Below are positions 1-6,272 of a stretch of DNA of 6,528 nt, piece after piece. Origin of the DNA: an uncultured bacterium (GTDB taxonomy: Bacteria; Bacteroidota; Bacteroidia; Bacteroidales; Bacteroidaceae). The translations under genes were made by a program, and so were the position numbers. The stretch covers positions 1 to 6,528 of the forward strand of contig CAJMQU010000089.1 in NCBI GenBank assembly GCA_905215555.1, given 5' to 3'. The notes under the pieces were generated by a model, which saw only the letters and a list, made by a program, of their open reading frames with translations, was not told the origin of the DNA and searched no databases. Numbering within the stretch: position 1 is the stretch's first letter; each line of letters starts with the position of its first letter.

Positions 1-37
1 TGATAATCCCGTTCATCATAACTTTAAAATTATTCAT
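1..37 (-). CDS. rnfE: Rnf complex membrane subunit RnfE (N-terminal fragment)
   Basis: Only the first 12 codons are present (MNNFKVMMNGII); the gene continues past the left edge. RnfE is an integral membrane subunit of the Rnf ferredoxin:NAD+ oxidoreductase and, with RnfA, forms the core of the ion-translocating membrane part. The call rests on position: it starts 18 bases after the rnfG stop in the usual B-C-D-G-E-A order, and the short N-terminus (N-F-K followed by M-x-N-G-I) resembles RnfE starts. The start ATG (37-35) has a strong Shine-Dalgarno site, AAGGAG, eight bases upstream. That is unusual for this phylum and fixes the start well. The fragment is too short to confirm the family from sequence alone. 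Confidence 0.8.
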   Translation of the reverse strand, partial: MNNFKVMMNGII

Positions 38-45
38 ATCTTCTA

Positions 46-51
46 CTCCTT
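46..51 (-). promoter_or_regulatory. Strong Shine-Dalgarno site for rnfE
   Basis: The minus strand reads AAGGAG eight bases before the rnfE ATG, inside the 18-base rnfG-rnfE gap. The other genes in this window have A/T-rich leaders without such a motif, which is the norm in Bacteroidetes, so this site stands out and decides the rnfE start. Confidence 0.7.
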
Positions 52-55
52 TCTT

Positions 56-718
56 TTATTTAGCGCTGATAGAATCAGTAGCCTCAGTGGCTGCATTTTC
101 AGCAGGTTCAACAACTTTTTGCGTAGCGCCCGTAGCAGCATCAGATACATTCTGACCGGCGTAAGCAGCATAAGCAGCATTCACAGCATTCAGGAAAGCA
201 CGTGAGGTAATAGTAGAAGCAGTAATAGCGTCTACCTGACCGCCATCTTTGGTCACAGACAGAGGAGACTTACCCGGATTCAGACCTTTGATGCTTCCTT
301 TATTGCCTTCTTTAAACCAGTCGGCAGCTTTGGAACCCAAACCCGGAGTTTCCACATGTGACAACAAGGAATAATCTATAATATTTCCTTCTGCATCAAA
401 GCCTACCAACACTCTCAACTCACCACCGAATCCCATTGCACCTGCTTCTACAGCAGCACCGATAAACTGACCGTCTTTCGTAGCGGGATAAACGGCATAT
501 TCTACGTCATTCACCATCTGCATCTTCTTTTCCGCAATCGGATCATTATCAAAACCAGGAACAACCGCACTGACTGCATCGCTCAATGTCTTTGCATTGG
601 CCTGTGCAATAGGTTCTTTCGTCAGTTCATTCACATACGCCAGCAATGCCACGGAGATAGCAGTAACGCCCGTGAGTACCAGCAACATATTCTTCAAGGA
701 TGATTCTAACTTTTTCAT
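56..718 (-). CDS. rnfG: Rnf complex FMN-binding subunit RnfG
   Basis: RnfG (220 aa) is the periplasm-facing flavoprotein of the Rnf complex, held by one N-terminal membrane segment (about residues 9-28). It carries covalent FMN and takes part in electron transfer across the membrane part. The FMN_bind domain spans about residues 85-185. It contains GAMGFGGELRVLVGF (93-107), the conserved HVETPGLGSKA (121-131) and the flavinylation motif DAITAST-IT, in which T169 is the expected FMN-linked threonine (pattern D-x-x-T/S-A/G-x-T). The start overlaps the rnfD stop as ATGA, so translation is probably coupled to rnfD. The last 35 residues form an Ala/Thr/Glu-rich tail with no recognisable fold. An ApbE flavin transferase would be needed for FMN attachment and is not in the window. 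Confidence 0.95.
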   Translation of the reverse strand: MKKLESSLKNMLLVLTGVTAISVALLAYVNELTKEPIAQANAKTLSDAVSAVVPGFDNDPIAEKKMQMVNDVEYAVYPATKDGQFIGAAVEAGAMGFGGELRVLVGFDAEGNIIDYSLLSHVETPGLGSKAADWFKEGNKGSIKGLNPGKSPLSVTKDGGQVDAITASTITSRAFLNAVNAAYAAYAGQNVSDAATGATQKVVEPAENAATEATDSISAK

Positions 719-1707
719 TTCTTCTTCGCTACCTCCCCAAAGCGTTTAGGTTTACAATATGTATTAATCAGCGGAGTGAAGGCATTCATAATCAGGATAG
801 CAAACGACATACCTTCGGGATAAGCACCGAACAAACGGATAATCACTGTCAGCAGACCGATACAAACACCATAGATCAGCATACCTTTCTTGCTCATCGG
901 CGAAGTGACATAGTCCGTAGCCATAAAGATGGCACCCAGCATCAGACCACCCGTAAGCAACTGAAGCACCGGAGAAACATAAAGTTCCGGATCAACCAAG
1001 TGCATAATGCCGGAGAATACGAATACCGTGGACAGAATGGATACAGGAATATGCCAGGTGATAATTTTCTTCCAAAGCATATAAGCCAATCCAAGCAACA
1101 AAGCCAACGCACTTACTTCACCGAGGCAACCGCCATTGTTCCCAATCAACAAATCAAAAGAAGACGGCAGGTCTTTCAAAACTTCTATATTACCACCGGC
1201 AATCTGCTTCATCAGGTTAAGCGGTGTAGCAGCAGTCGTTGCATCCGTGTAGGAAGTCAGCTGTCCAACAACCGGCCAGCTCGTCATCTGCACCGGGAAA
1301 GAAAGCAACAGGAACACACGGCCTGCCAGCGCAGGGTTGAACGGGTTACATCCCAATCCGCCGAAAGACATCTTGCCTACGCCGATAGCGAACAGCGCAC
1401 CCAAGATTATAATCCAGATGGGCAGATTTGAAGGTAAATTGAATGCCAGCAACACACCTGTGATTATGGCAGAACCATCGCAGATAGTGGTGGTTTCTTT
1501 CTTCATCAGGAATTTGCCGATAGCCCACTCGAAGAACAAACAGGCAGCCACAGAAGTAGCCGTGACAATCAGCGCACCCAGTCCGAAGAAATAGAGTGAT
1601 ACAAGAAACGCAGGGATCAATGCGATGAGCACGCCATACATATTCTTCTTCACGCTGTCGCCGCCATGAACATGGGGCGAAAGTGATATTACTAATTTAT
1701 TTTCCAT
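715..1707 (-). CDS. rnfD: Rnf complex membrane subunit RnfD
   Basis: RnfD (330 aa) is a polytopic membrane subunit of the NqrB/RnfD family. It carries a covalently bound FMN and probably forms part of the ion and electron path. I see about nine or ten hydrophobic segments, with the first pair near residues 25-60 and the last near 275-318. Conserved family stretches are SPHVHGGDSVKKNM near the N-terminus, GGLGCNPFNPALAGR (116-130) and FMATDYVTSPMS (261-272). The flavinylation motif is DATTAATPL starting at D155, with T161 the expected FMN attachment site. Length is normal for the family. The gene starts six bases after the rnfC stop and its own stop overlaps the rnfG start by four bases, which fits a tightly packed operon. 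The final residues are a basic KKK tail. Confidence 0.96.
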   Translation of the reverse strand: MENKLVISLSPHVHGGDSVKKNMYGVLIALIPAFLVSLYFFGLGALIVTATSVAACLFFEWAIGKFLMKKETTTICDGSAIITGVLLAFNLPSNLPIWIIILGALFAIGVGKMSFGGLGCNPFNPALAGRVFLLLSFPVQMTSWPVVGQLTSYTDATTAATPLNLMKQIAGGNIEVLKDLPSSFDLLIGNNGGCLGEVSALALLLGLAYMLWKKIITWHIPVSILSTVFVFSGIMHLVDPELYVSPVLQLLTGGLMLGAIFMATDYVTSPMSKKGMLIYGVCIGLLTVIIRLFGAYPEGMSFAILIMNAFTPLINTYCKPKRFGEVAKKK

Positions 1708-1713
1708 ACTTCG

Positions 1714-3051
1714 TTATTTTTTAGCTTGACGTGCACGGATGATCGCTCCTACCTTGCCTTTACCCAAACGGCAATAGTCCAGCAACGGACGGTTGGCCGG
1801 ACAAGTAAACTGGCAAGAACCGCACTCGATACAATCCATAATTCTTTCTTTCTCCATTCTCTCGAATTCTGTGTGTTCGGCAAGTGCCGACAGCAGGTAA
1901 GGTTCCAGTCCCATCGGACAAGCCCCTACACACTTTGCACAACGGATGCAAGGTTGGATTTCACCACGCTTGGCCTCTTTCTGATTCATTATCAAAATAC
2001 CGGAACTACCTTTGGCAGTCGGGACGTCCGTATTCACCAACGCTTTACCCATCATCGGGCCGCCACCGATAATCTTTCCCGTATCTTCGGGCAGACCACC
2101 GCAAGCGTCAATAAGTTGTTTCATCGGCGTGCCGATACGTGCCAGGAAATTAGAAGGCTTTGCAACCGATTTACCCGTCACAGTAACCACACGTTCAAAC
2201 AACGGCTTATTTTTCTGTACAGCCTGATATACGGCAAATGCAGTACCTACGTTCTGTACCACCGCACCGGTAGATATGGGCAGTGCGCCGCTTGCCACCT
2301 GACGGTTGGTAATGGCATCGATCAATTGTTTTTCACCCCCTTGCGGATATTGCACTTTCAAGGCTACCACCTCGATGCCTGCATAGCTGGATGCCACTTT
2401 CGTCATCAACTGGATAGCATCGGGCTTATTATTTTCGATACCGATAAATGCCTTGTTCACCTTTACAGCCTTCATCAGAATAGATACGCCTACCATTATT
2501 TCTTCTGCGTGTTCCAGCATCAACTGATGGTCGGCTGTCAGGTAAGGTTCACACTCTACGGCATTGATGATGACGCATTCGGCCTTGAATGCAGGCGGTG
2601 GACAGAGTTTCACCTGAGTAGGGAAACAGGCACCCCCCAAACCTACAATACCGGCATCGGCAATCTTTTTCACAATTTCTTCTGACGTAAGAGTGCATTC
2701 CTTCACCAATGTTTCGGTACGGTCAATGCTTTCTTCCCATTCATCACCTTCTACATCTATAAAAATGGCAGGCTTCGGATAGCCACTGGCATCGATTATC
2801 GTATCGATCTTAGCAACCTTGCCGCTGACAGACGAGTGGATGGCTGCGGATACAAAGCCACCGGGTTCGGCAATCTTTGTGCCGACTTTCACCACATCTC
2901 CTTTAGCCACAACCGGTTTTGCAGGCGCACCAATGTGCTGTCCCAGCAAGATCACAGCTTTGGCAGGAACTTCCGCCTTAATGATGGGCTGATGTGCTGA
3001 AAGTTTATTTTCGTGTGGATGAACACCACCGATTGAAAATGTCTTCAACAT
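1714..3051 (-). CDS. rnfC: Rnf complex NADH-binding subunit RnfC
   Basis: RnfC (445 aa) is the peripheral cytoplasmic subunit where NAD+/NADH reacts. It resembles the flavin/NADH subunit of complex I. Order of parts: RnfC N-terminal domain (about 5-105, with GGVHPHENK near the start); the NADH/FMN-binding 51-kDa-type domain (about 115-255) with GLGGACFPTQVKL (137-149) and NAVECEPYLTADH (163-175); a SLBB-like segment (about 260-330); and two [4Fe-4S] motifs at the C-terminus, C368-C371-C374-C378P and C407-C410-C413-C417P. Length is close to the usual 440-450 aa; there is no long Ala/Lys-rich extension of the kind seen in gammaproteobacterial RnfC. The ATG is preceded by an A/T-rich leader without a Shine-Dalgarno site. 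The 94-base gap to rnfB holds repeats and hairpins, listed separately. Confidence 0.96.
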   Translation of the reverse strand: MLKTFSIGGVHPHENKLSAHQPIIKAEVPAKAVILLGQHIGAPAKPVVAKGDVVKVGTKIAEPGGFVSAAIHSSVSGKVAKIDTIIDASGYPKPAIFIDVEGDEWEESIDRTETLVKECTLTSEEIVKKIADAGIVGLGGACFPTQVKLCPPPAFKAECVIINAVECEPYLTADHQLMLEHAEEIMVGVSILMKAVKVNKAFIGIENNKPDAIQLMTKVASSYAGIEVVALKVQYPQGGEKQLIDAITNRQVASGALPISTGAVVQNVGTAFAVYQAVQKNKPLFERVVTVTGKSVAKPSNFLARIGTPMKQLIDACGGLPEDTGKIIGGGPMMGKALVNTDVPTAKGSSGILIMNQKEAKRGEIQPCIRCAKCVGACPMGLEPYLLSALAEHTEFERMEKERIMDCIECGSCQFTCPANRPLLDYCRLGKGKVGAIIRARQAKK

Positions 3052-3093
3052 ACAATTCTGTATTTTAGTCGTTTATTAGTTATTTTTTTTAGA

Positions 3094-3142
3094 GACAAGG
3101 AATCGTCATTTCCTTATCGACTTGTCAACTCATTCCCTTGTC
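3094..3142 (-). repeat. Alternative hairpins in the rnfB-rnfC gap
   Basis: In the transcribed (minus) strand, GACAAGGGAAT (3142-3132) can pair with ATTCCTTGTC (3103-3094), leaving one bulged G and a 28-base loop. Inside this, AAGGAA (3115-3110) can instead pair with TTCCTT (3102-3097) around a seven-base loop. The two structures share the same 3' arm, so they exclude each other. The hairpin is followed by an A-run, not a U-run, so it does not look like an intrinsic terminator in the operon direction. It could be an mRNA processing or stability element between rnfB and rnfC. Confidence 0.5.
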
Positions 3143-3148
3143 AACTCA
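3121..3148. repeat. 12-bp direct repeat over the rnfB stop codon
   Basis: CTTGTCAACTCA occurs at 3121-3132 and again at 3137-3148, a 16-base period. The second copy includes the rnfB stop codon (3148-3146, TGA on the minus strand). An in-frame second TGA follows at 3127-3125. This looks like a small tandem duplication at the gene end. Confidence 0.75.
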
Positions 3149-4021
3149 AGCCTCAGCTACTTTAGGAGCAGCAGCCGGTTCGGCAGTCTCCGCCTTCGGT
3201 TTACGCGGCGGGAAATTGAGTGCGATAATCGTGTTCTGCGGACAAGCTTCTTCGCACTTACGACATGATTTACATTTATTCGGGTCGATATATGCCAGAT
3301 TATTTTCCAGCGTAATGGCCTCGAACGGACAAACTTTCACACACTTGCCACAACCGATACAAGCGACCGTACAAGCCTTGCGCGCTACGCCGCCTTTATC
3401 TTTGTTCACACACTGCACGTAGATACGACGTGACTTCTTGCCTTGCGGACGGATTTCGATAATGCTCTTCGGACAAGCTTTGGCACAAGCGCCACAAGCC
3501 GTACACTTAGCTTCATCCACTTCCGGAAGCCCAGTTTCGGGATTCATGTGGATAGCATCGAACTGGCAAGCCTCTACACAGTCGCCACAGCCCAGACATC
3601 CAAAACTACAACCCGTTTCGCCACCATAAAGAGAAGCTGCAATAGCACAACTCTTCGCACCGTCGTAACTATTCGTACGGGGGCGATTGGCGCAGGTTCC
3701 ATTACATCTCACTACTGCAATCATCGGCTCGGCAGCAGCAGCATCCAAACCAAGGATTTCAGCAACCTTCGTCATAACGGGTTGTCCACCCACCGGACAG
3801 AACTTACCATCCAGCGAACCAGCTTTTACACAAGCGTCGGCAAAACCGCTACAACCCGGATAACCACATCCACCGCAATTTGCTTGAGGCAATACCTCTC
3901 CTACCTGTGCAATTCGCGGATCTTCATACACGGCGAATTTCTTGGAAGCTAAATAAAGAATAGCAGCTGAAACCAGCGCTATGGCTCCCAATGAAATCAC
4001 TGCAATCAGAATTACATTCAT
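3146..4021 (-). CDS. rnfB: Rnf complex ferredoxin-like subunit RnfB
   Basis: RnfB (291 aa) is the likely entry point for electrons from reduced ferredoxin. Residues 1-26 form a membrane anchor. Next comes the RnfB-type [4Fe-4S] domain, C49-x2-C52-x4-C57-x17-C75 (CGGCGYPGCSGFADAC region). A linker carries extra cysteines at 106, 110, 125 and 138. Four ferredoxin motifs of C-x2-C-x2-C-x3-C type follow: C142/145/148/152, C173/176/179/183, C221/224/227/231 and C250/253/256/260, with C204 and C217 between the second and third. That is five cluster motifs; proteobacterial RnfB/RsxB is shorter, with two ferredoxin motifs after the N-terminal cluster. The tail (271-291) is rich in Ala, Pro, Lys and Glu. 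rnfB follows rseC by 43 bases and precedes rnfC by 94. The long form is known from Bacteroidetes and Firmicutes. Confidence 0.96.
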   Translation of the reverse strand: MNVILIAVISLGAIALVSAAILYLASKKFAVYEDPRIAQVGEVLPQANCGGCGYPGCSGFADACVKAGSLDGKFCPVGGQPVMTKVAEILGLDAAAAEPMIAVVRCNGTCANRPRTNSYDGAKSCAIAASLYGGETGCSFGCLGCGDCVEACQFDAIHMNPETGLPEVDEAKCTACGACAKACPKSIIEIRPQGKKSRRIYVQCVNKDKGGVARKACTVACIGCGKCVKVCPFEAITLENNLAYIDPNKCKSCRKCEEACPQNTIIALNFPPRKPKAETAEPAAAPKVAEA

Positions 4022-4028
4022 AAATTAG

Positions 4029-4053
4029 TTATTTATTTAATTATTTATTTTAA
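4029..4053. repeat. Pure A/T near-duplicate in the rnfB leader
   Basis: TTATTTATTTAA (4029-4040) is followed at once by TTATTTATTTTAA (4041-4053), giving 25 bases with no G or C just upstream of the rnfB start. No Shine-Dalgarno site is present. In Bacteroidetes, A/T-rich, unstructured leaders of this kind typically support ribosome binding, so this probably serves rnfB translation. Confidence 0.55.
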
Positions 4054-4064
4054 TGTATCAATAG

Positions 4065-4484
4065 TTAGTCTATCGGCTTTATAGAGAAAGAGAACTTCTT
4101 TCCCATACGTGTTCTATTCAGCCATAATATATAATAATAAGGTATAAGGAGCGCCAACGAACAAAGTGCAGAACTAAGTTCATCATTCCAGACAGCCATA
4201 AATATAAAGAGGGAAATAACCAAAATACAGAAAGGTACAATAAAAGCCAGCAGCACCGCCATCATCCCCATAGAGAGTTCTCCAAAAACAATCACCCGGT
4301 CTCCGGGCTGATAGGAAGACGCATCGCCGATGGTTACGTCGATTAATTTTTCTTTGGTATCAGCTGATGCGCAGTGTCCCTTAGCACTACATGCCGCGCA
4401 AGCTGACGTCTGGACAATTCTCACCTTCACATGAGAACCGTTTATGTTTTCCACAATACCTTGATGTTTTATAATATCTGCCAT
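4065..4484 (-). CDS. rseC: RseC/MucC-family membrane protein, Rnf-associated
   Basis: This 139-aa protein has a cytoplasmic N-terminal domain (1-70) starting HQGIVENINGSHVKVRIV, followed by a cysteine cluster (C29, C32, C38 in SACAACSAKGHCAS) and a beta-rich stretch ending PGDRVIVFGE (60-69). Two membrane segments follow at about 72-97 and 103-121, then a short basic tail. This layout and the cysteine spacing match the RseC/MucC family. In E. coli, RseC was named as a positive modulator of sigma E, and it also works with the Rnf-like Rsx complex in reducing SoxR. In Bacteroidetes, the gene at the head of rnf suggests an assembly or redox role for the Rnf complex; this is inference. It is the first gene after the only promoter I can see for the operon. 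Confidence 0.9.
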   Translation of the reverse strand: MADIIKHQGIVENINGSHVKVRIVQTSACAACSAKGHCASADTKEKLIDVTIGDASSYQPGDRVIVFGELSMGMMAVLLAFIVPFCILVISLFIFMAVWNDELSSALCSLALLIPYYYILWLNRTRMGKKFSFSIKPID

Positions 4485-4512
4485 TTTGCAAACTGTGCAT
4501 TACAAATTGCGG

Positions 4513-4542
4513 CAAATTTACGCATTATTTGTGAACTGCAAG
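4513..4542 (-). promoter_or_regulatory. Probable promoter of the rseC-rnf operon
   Basis: On the minus strand, TAAATTTG (4520-4513) matches the Bacteroides -7 consensus TAnnTTTG exactly. CTTG (4542-4539) lies 18 bases upstream and fits the -33 box (TTTG/TTG), though the spacing is slightly short. Transcription would start near 4508, giving a leader of about 24 bases before the rseC ATG. No second promoter of this quality was seen upstream of rnfB, rnfC, rnfD, rnfG or rnfE, so the operon is probably read from here. Confidence 0.65.
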
Positions 4543-4578
4543 GCATTCGCCTGATTTTTTATGTGTACGCCAACGCAC

Positions 4579-4633
4579 TTTTTCCCGTTTTAACTATTTT
4601 TCCTCTCTTTTTTTATGGAGGAAAAGGGAAAAA
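4579..4633. repeat. Nested inverted repeat upstream of the rseC promoter
   Basis: Outer arms TTTTTCCC (4579-4586) and GGGAAAAA (4626-4633) enclose inner arms TTTTCCTC (4598-4605) and GAGGAAAA (4618-4625). The right arms are adjacent, while the left arms are separated by 11 bases. Together they make 16 potential base pairs with a 12-base loop. The structure sits 37 bases upstream of the predicted -33 box, so it could be a regulator site or merely the by-product of homopurine/homopyrimidine sequence. Confidence 0.4.
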
Positions 4634-4756
4634 CTGTTTTAAAACACAGATTAATGTATCACTTTGCACCATCAATTAAAGCGTAATGAAGAATCCGTCT
4701 CCACATATAAATAAGGAGTAAAGCCTAAGGCAAGCGTTAAATGACAAAATGATATT

Positions 4757-4800
4757 ATGCAAATAAGGCTGCCTCCGTAAAGAAGCAGCCTTATTTGCAT
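4757..4800 (-). terminator. Strong hairpin terminator after the DUF3078 gene
   Basis: ATGCAAATAAGGCTGC (4757-4772) and GCAGCCTTATTTGCAT (4785-4800) are perfect 16-bp complements around a 12-base loop. In the minus-strand RNA the stem can extend by three more pairs (one G-U). The hairpin begins 17 bases after the stop codon. Downstream sequence is T-rich (AATATCATTTTG) but lacks a clean U-run; the 3' arm itself contains TTATTT. Its symmetry means it could also stop transcription from the other side. Confidence 0.8.
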
Positions 4801-4817
4801 TTATATCAGATATATGA

Positions 4818-6260
4818 TTACCACTTATAATTGATACCGAAACTCAGCAACTCTTTCACTTGGAAATGACTGTTACCCGTAGTCGGCTTACTACTGTCAT
4901 CAAAGCGGGCATGAATATAGAGTTTGGTTGAAAGATAACGGTTCAGCACAAAATTAAAAGTATTTTCCCACTCAATACGCACCCATTCATAACTGGTCAC
5001 GTAATCTAAACGGGAATCCAATGTAATGGAAGGAATAATCTGCCAAAACAAAGTCGGCTGCACTTGCGAACCGAAGTTATGGCGTACAGTCTTACCCTCT
5101 TCCAAACCAAAATCAACCTCATTGACTTCTTTATTGCCCACATAGCGCATGGTCCACGTCAAGGGAGCGATGAAAACTGATAAATTAAACTTCTTCTTCT
5201 TCAGTTTATAGTCCATACCGATACTGGCCGACCAATCAGCCGGTGCCAAGAAAGCTGACACCAACGGTTCTTTATTGGCTTTATAACCATTACAAAACTG
5301 AGTCTTGAATTCTGTTGAAATGGTATAATACCAATTCGATGCAGCCTGAACACCCAACTTACTATACAAACGGAATTGGTCCGTATTCACCAAATAATCA
5401 TGGTATTCATCGGAAGGTGCAGACGAGAAGCCCAACTTCGCATCCAGCAAATTCTCCCATTGTATCTTTTCCCTATCATTATAATTGGCAAACAACTGCA
5501 AATTCGCCAAGACAGAATTGGTGCTCTCACCACCCTTATACCAGTTCTCTGAAATATAGTTCTGGGTGATCTGCAAAGAACCGCTTCCACCCGTCACCCA
5601 CCAGTTGGGCTTGCGGATAACCACTTCCGCATCCTCTTTCACATTTGCCATGCTTTCCTGAGAGAACAGTTTTATCACAGAAGGTTTGGAAGAAACTTCT
5701 TTCTCGATATCATCCTTGAAGACTCTCACCTGCATAATCTCATCTTCCCATGCTACAATATTACGCGGATCATCATTCACATAAAGGTAGAGCAGTGCAC
5801 GATCCACCGTTTCATTGGCATGCTTCTTCGACGTGAAAGGCCTTTCATCAAAAGGCAAAAGCTCCTTTGCAGGAGATCCAACCGTATCTAAAGGCTGGAA
5901 TTTCCATTTCAAGGTAGAAATGCTCTCCATTGGAGAATTATAATAAGTCAACGGTATAAATAAACGGTAATAATTAGGATTTTCTGCAATATAACGCTCC
6001 GGAGTAGAAGGGTCATTCAGGTACTTCAAGACTCCAAAGTATTTCTCGTGCAGTACGGAGACAGTGTCCAGATCCAGAGTATCGCCTTCCGGTTTTAACT
6101 TTAAGACAAAATATTGCTTCATCAGGTCCGACAAGGTATCCGTTTGTACGGTAACCGCCCCCTCCGCGGCTTTCAAGACAGGCTTCACTGAATTCTGCGC
6201 CATTACCGACGAAGAAAACAGTGCGGCAACAGCCCACAATGCTAAGTATCTATTCTTCAT
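4818..6260 (-). CDS. DUF3078-like secreted, probable outer-membrane beta-barrel protein
   Basis: This 480-aa protein has a signal peptide (K2-N3-R4, hydrophobic 5-19, likely cleavage VMA-Q at 21/22). Residues 30-210 form a soluble-looking region with conserved-looking NPNYYRLFIPLTYYNSP (94-110) and acidic stretches. From WWVTGGSGSLQITQNYISEN (220-239), the typical start of a DUF3078 domain, the protein shows alternating aromatic/polar strands, for example WYYTISTEFKTQF (310-322) and FNLSVFIAPLTWTMRY (358-373). It ends in FGINYKW; a terminal aromatic residue is typical of outer-membrane barrels. No enzyme motif is visible. It appears to be a single-gene transcript, with its own promoter (6288-6295) and terminator, and is divergent from pyrG. 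The family is common in Bacteroidetes and has no assigned function that I know of. Confidence 0.85.
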   Translation of the reverse strand: MKNRYLALWAVAALFSSSVMAQNSVKPVLKAAEGAVTVQTDTLSDLMKQYFVLKLKPEGDTLDLDTVSVLHEKYFGVLKYLNDPSTPERYIAENPNYYRLFIPLTYYNSPMESISTLKWKFQPLDTVGSPAKELLPFDERPFTSKKHANETVDRALLYLYVNDDPRNIVAWEDEIMQVRVFKDDIEKEVSSKPSVIKLFSQESMANVKEDAEVVIRKPNWWVTGGSGSLQITQNYISENWYKGGESTNSVLANLQLFANYNDREKIQWENLLDAKLGFSSAPSDEYHDYLVNTDQFRLYSKLGVQAASNWYYTISTEFKTQFCNGYKANKEPLVSAFLAPADWSASIGMDYKLKKKKFNLSVFIAPLTWTMRYVGNKEVNEVDFGLEEGKTVRHNFGSQVQPTLFWQIIPSITLDSRLDYVTSYEWVRIEWENTFNFVLNRYLSTKLYIHARFDDSSKPTTGNSHFQVKELLSFGINYKW

Positions 6261-6272
6261 AACGCCCTAAAA

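Larger units (their letters stand above)
4485..4817. other. 333-base non-coding stretch between rseC and the DUF3078 gene
   Basis: No convincing gene is present. From left to right it holds the rseC promoter (4513-4542), a nested inverted repeat (4579-4633), a 10-bp palindrome GTTTTAAAAC (4636-4645), a featureless segment of about 110 bases, and the terminator hairpin (4757-4800). Both flanking genes are on the minus strand, so the stretch lies after the DUF3078 gene and before the rnf operon. A plus-strand sequence TATCACTTTGCA near 4657-4668 only partly resembles a Bacteroides -7 box. Confidence 0.7.

Noticed and set aside
700..1431. Long plus-strand open frame opposite rnfD and the rnfG start
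   Set aside because: The translation is rich in His, Gln, Arg and Thr with no domain, and it lies wholly antisense to well-recognised rnf genes. It is a shadow frame.
1726..2685. 319-codon plus-strand open frame opposite rnfC
   Set aside because: Low-complexity composition full of Cys, His and Arg, and antisense to conserved RnfC motifs. Length alone is not evidence.
3094..3115. Intrinsic terminator between rnfB and rnfC
   Set aside because: The AAGGAA/TTCCTT stem is short and is followed by an A-run in the operon direction. Termination here would also cut the operon in two.
3443..3952. 169-codon plus-strand open frame opposite rnfB
   Set aside because: Antisense to the cysteine-rich RnfB. 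The Thr/Ser/Arg-rich product is what the reverse of these codons would give.
4431..4679. 82-codon plus-strand open frame over the rseC start and its promoter region
   Set aside because: It crosses the rseC start region and a homopolymer-rich non-coding stretch, has no ribosome-binding context and resembles no family.
4686..4721. Eleven-codon plus-strand reading frame in the intergenic stretch
   Set aside because: It starts with ATG and ends at TAA but has no supported promoter, ribosome site or recognisable peptide.
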